Part shown: positions 33,841-34,480 of the stretch, one piece after another
Numbering within the stretch: position 1 is the first letter of the stretch
How the letters are laid out: each line of letters starts with the position of its first letter
Assembly: GCA_029777335.1 (NCBI GenBank)
Contig: JAKOSN010000137.1
Coordinates: forward strand, 1 to 34,480
Reading direction: 5' to 3'
Source of the DNA: Planctomycetota bacterium
GTDB taxonomy: Bacteria; Planctomycetota; Planctomycetia; Gemmatales; Gemmataceae
DNA length: 34,480 nt
Notes under the pieces: generated by a model
The model's input: the letters and a program-made list of their open reading frames with translations, nothing else
The model's database searches: none
What the model was told of the DNA's origin: nothing
Made by a program: the position numbers and the translations under genes

Positions 33841-34480
33841 TCACTCCTTCTCGGAGAGCTTTTGGATCGCCTCGGCGGCGGCGTCGCGAACGCGCTCGGT
33901 CTTGTCCTTGCGCGCTTCCTTGAGCGCGGGCAGCGCGCTCCGGGCGTCGGGACCGATGGCGACCAGGGCAGCGATGGCGCGGCAACGGACCTCGTCATTC
34001 TCGTCCTTGAGCATCGCCGCCAGGTCGGCGACCGCTTCCTTGGCATGCACTCCCAGGCGCCCCAGGATAACCACCGTGTTGACACGCACCTCGGCGGACT
34101 TGTCCTTCAACGCGGAACGGAGGCCGGCCACGGCGGGTTTGCCCACCAATCCCAGGGCCAGCACCGCCTCCACGCGCAGATCCTCGTCGGTGGAGTTCAG
34201 CGCCTTGATCAACTCGGGCAAACCCAGTTCTCCCAGTTCGCCGAGGGTCTGGGCGGCGTAGGTGCGCATCTCGGAATCCTTCAGGGCGGCGGCCAGGGCG
34301 GGGAGAGCCGGTTTCGCCTCGGCTTTCATTCGTGCCAGCGCCTTGGCGGCATGGGGGCCGGCCTCGCTGTCCTTGAGCGCCGTCGCCAGCGCGGGGACCG
34401 CTGCCTTGCCCGCCGGCCCGATGGCTCCCAGCGCATCGGCCGCCACACAGCGAACCTCGTCGTTCTTGTCGCGTAAACGG
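33841..34480 (-). CDS. HEAT-repeat protein, 5' end cut by window edge
   Basis: The frame is open to the right edge, so only the last 213 codons are seen; the apparent GTG start at 34444-34446 is internal. The sequence is a run of HEAT repeats of about 33-39 residues. Each has 'ALKDSE.....AA.AL..', 'GPAGKAAVPALATALKD', 'AKPALPALAAALKDSE', 'VGKPAVAGLRSALKDKSAEV' and 'IGPDARSALPALKEARKD'. Such alpha-solenoids bind proteins. Planctomycetes carry many, often behind a signal peptide or next to other domains that would lie outside this window. No catalytic motif is present in the visible part, and no function can be assigned. Confidence 0.85.
   Translation of the reverse strand, partial: RLRDKNDEVRCVAADALGAIGPAGKAAVPALATALKDSEAGPHAAKALARMKAEAKPALPALAAALKDSEMRTYAAQTLGELGELGLPELIKALNSTDEDLRVEAVLALGLVGKPAVAGLRSALKDKSAEVRVNTVVILGRLGVHAKEAVADLAAMLKDENDEVRCRAIAALVAIGPDARSALPALKEARKDKTERVRDAAAEAIQKLSEKE

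Overview
The window is high-GC DNA whose gene content points to a planctomycete, most likely of the Gemmata group. The signs are a Ser/Thr kinase with the N-terminal helical block and 'GKWRGFTIGKYR' linker common in that phylum, Asp-box propeller, HEAT-repeat and FHA proteins, short secretin-like exported proteins, a MoxR ATPase, and an isolated anti-sigma/antagonist pair. This placement is inference from family knowledge; no rRNA or tRNA gene is present to test it.

Layout. (1) 1-4005, minus strand: a MoxR AAA+ ATPase, two tandem near-identical secretin-like exported proteins, and the 5' part of an Asp-box beta-propeller protein that runs off the left edge. (2) 4112-9329: a minimal zinc metalloprotease overlapping a TlpA-like lipoprotein (plus), a membrane-anchored Ser/Thr kinase (minus), an FHA protein (plus), a 68-residue small protein (minus), a 27-cysteine protein with an internal duplication (plus) and an exported protein that may have a thioredoxin-like fold (plus). 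(3) 9481-12629: an M24 aminopeptidase followed by accB-accC, the acetyl-CoA carboxylase carrier and biotin carboxylase. (4) 12630-13637: about 1 kb without a convincing gene. It has a 14-bp hairpin after accC, an AT-rich stretch, a textbook sigma-54 promoter, and a structured stretch just after it that shows the hexamer CGAGTC in three predicted loops. (5) 13638-17538: a STAS antagonist, an HATPase anti-sigma-type kinase and mutS. (6) 17575-19438, minus: a short RmlA-like nucleotidyltransferase, a NADAR protein and a zinc-ribbon membrane protein. (7) 19549-31547, minus: a sugar-catabolism block. Read in transcription order it is a class IV aminotransferase, tkt, rpiA, zwf, opcA, pgl, rpe, glk and a large MGH1/GH63-like glucosidase. 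(8) 31611-34480, minus: two single-pass membrane proteins and a HEAT-repeat protein cut by the right edge.

How the genes fit together. The glucosidase could release glucose, Glk phosphorylate it, Zwf (with OpcA) and Pgl carry it into the oxidative pentose phosphate branch, and Rpe, RpiA and Tkt rearrange the pentoses. The genes for 6-phosphogluconate dehydrogenase and transaldolase are not in the window. The FHA protein, kinase, STAS protein and HATPase protein are signalling parts, but no sigma factor or phosphatase is encoded here.

The least ordinary parts are the sigma-54 promoter with its structured downstream region (13173-13402), the cysteine-rich duplicated protein (7944-8459), and the secretin-like tandem pair, which shares a 136-base stretch without a difference.
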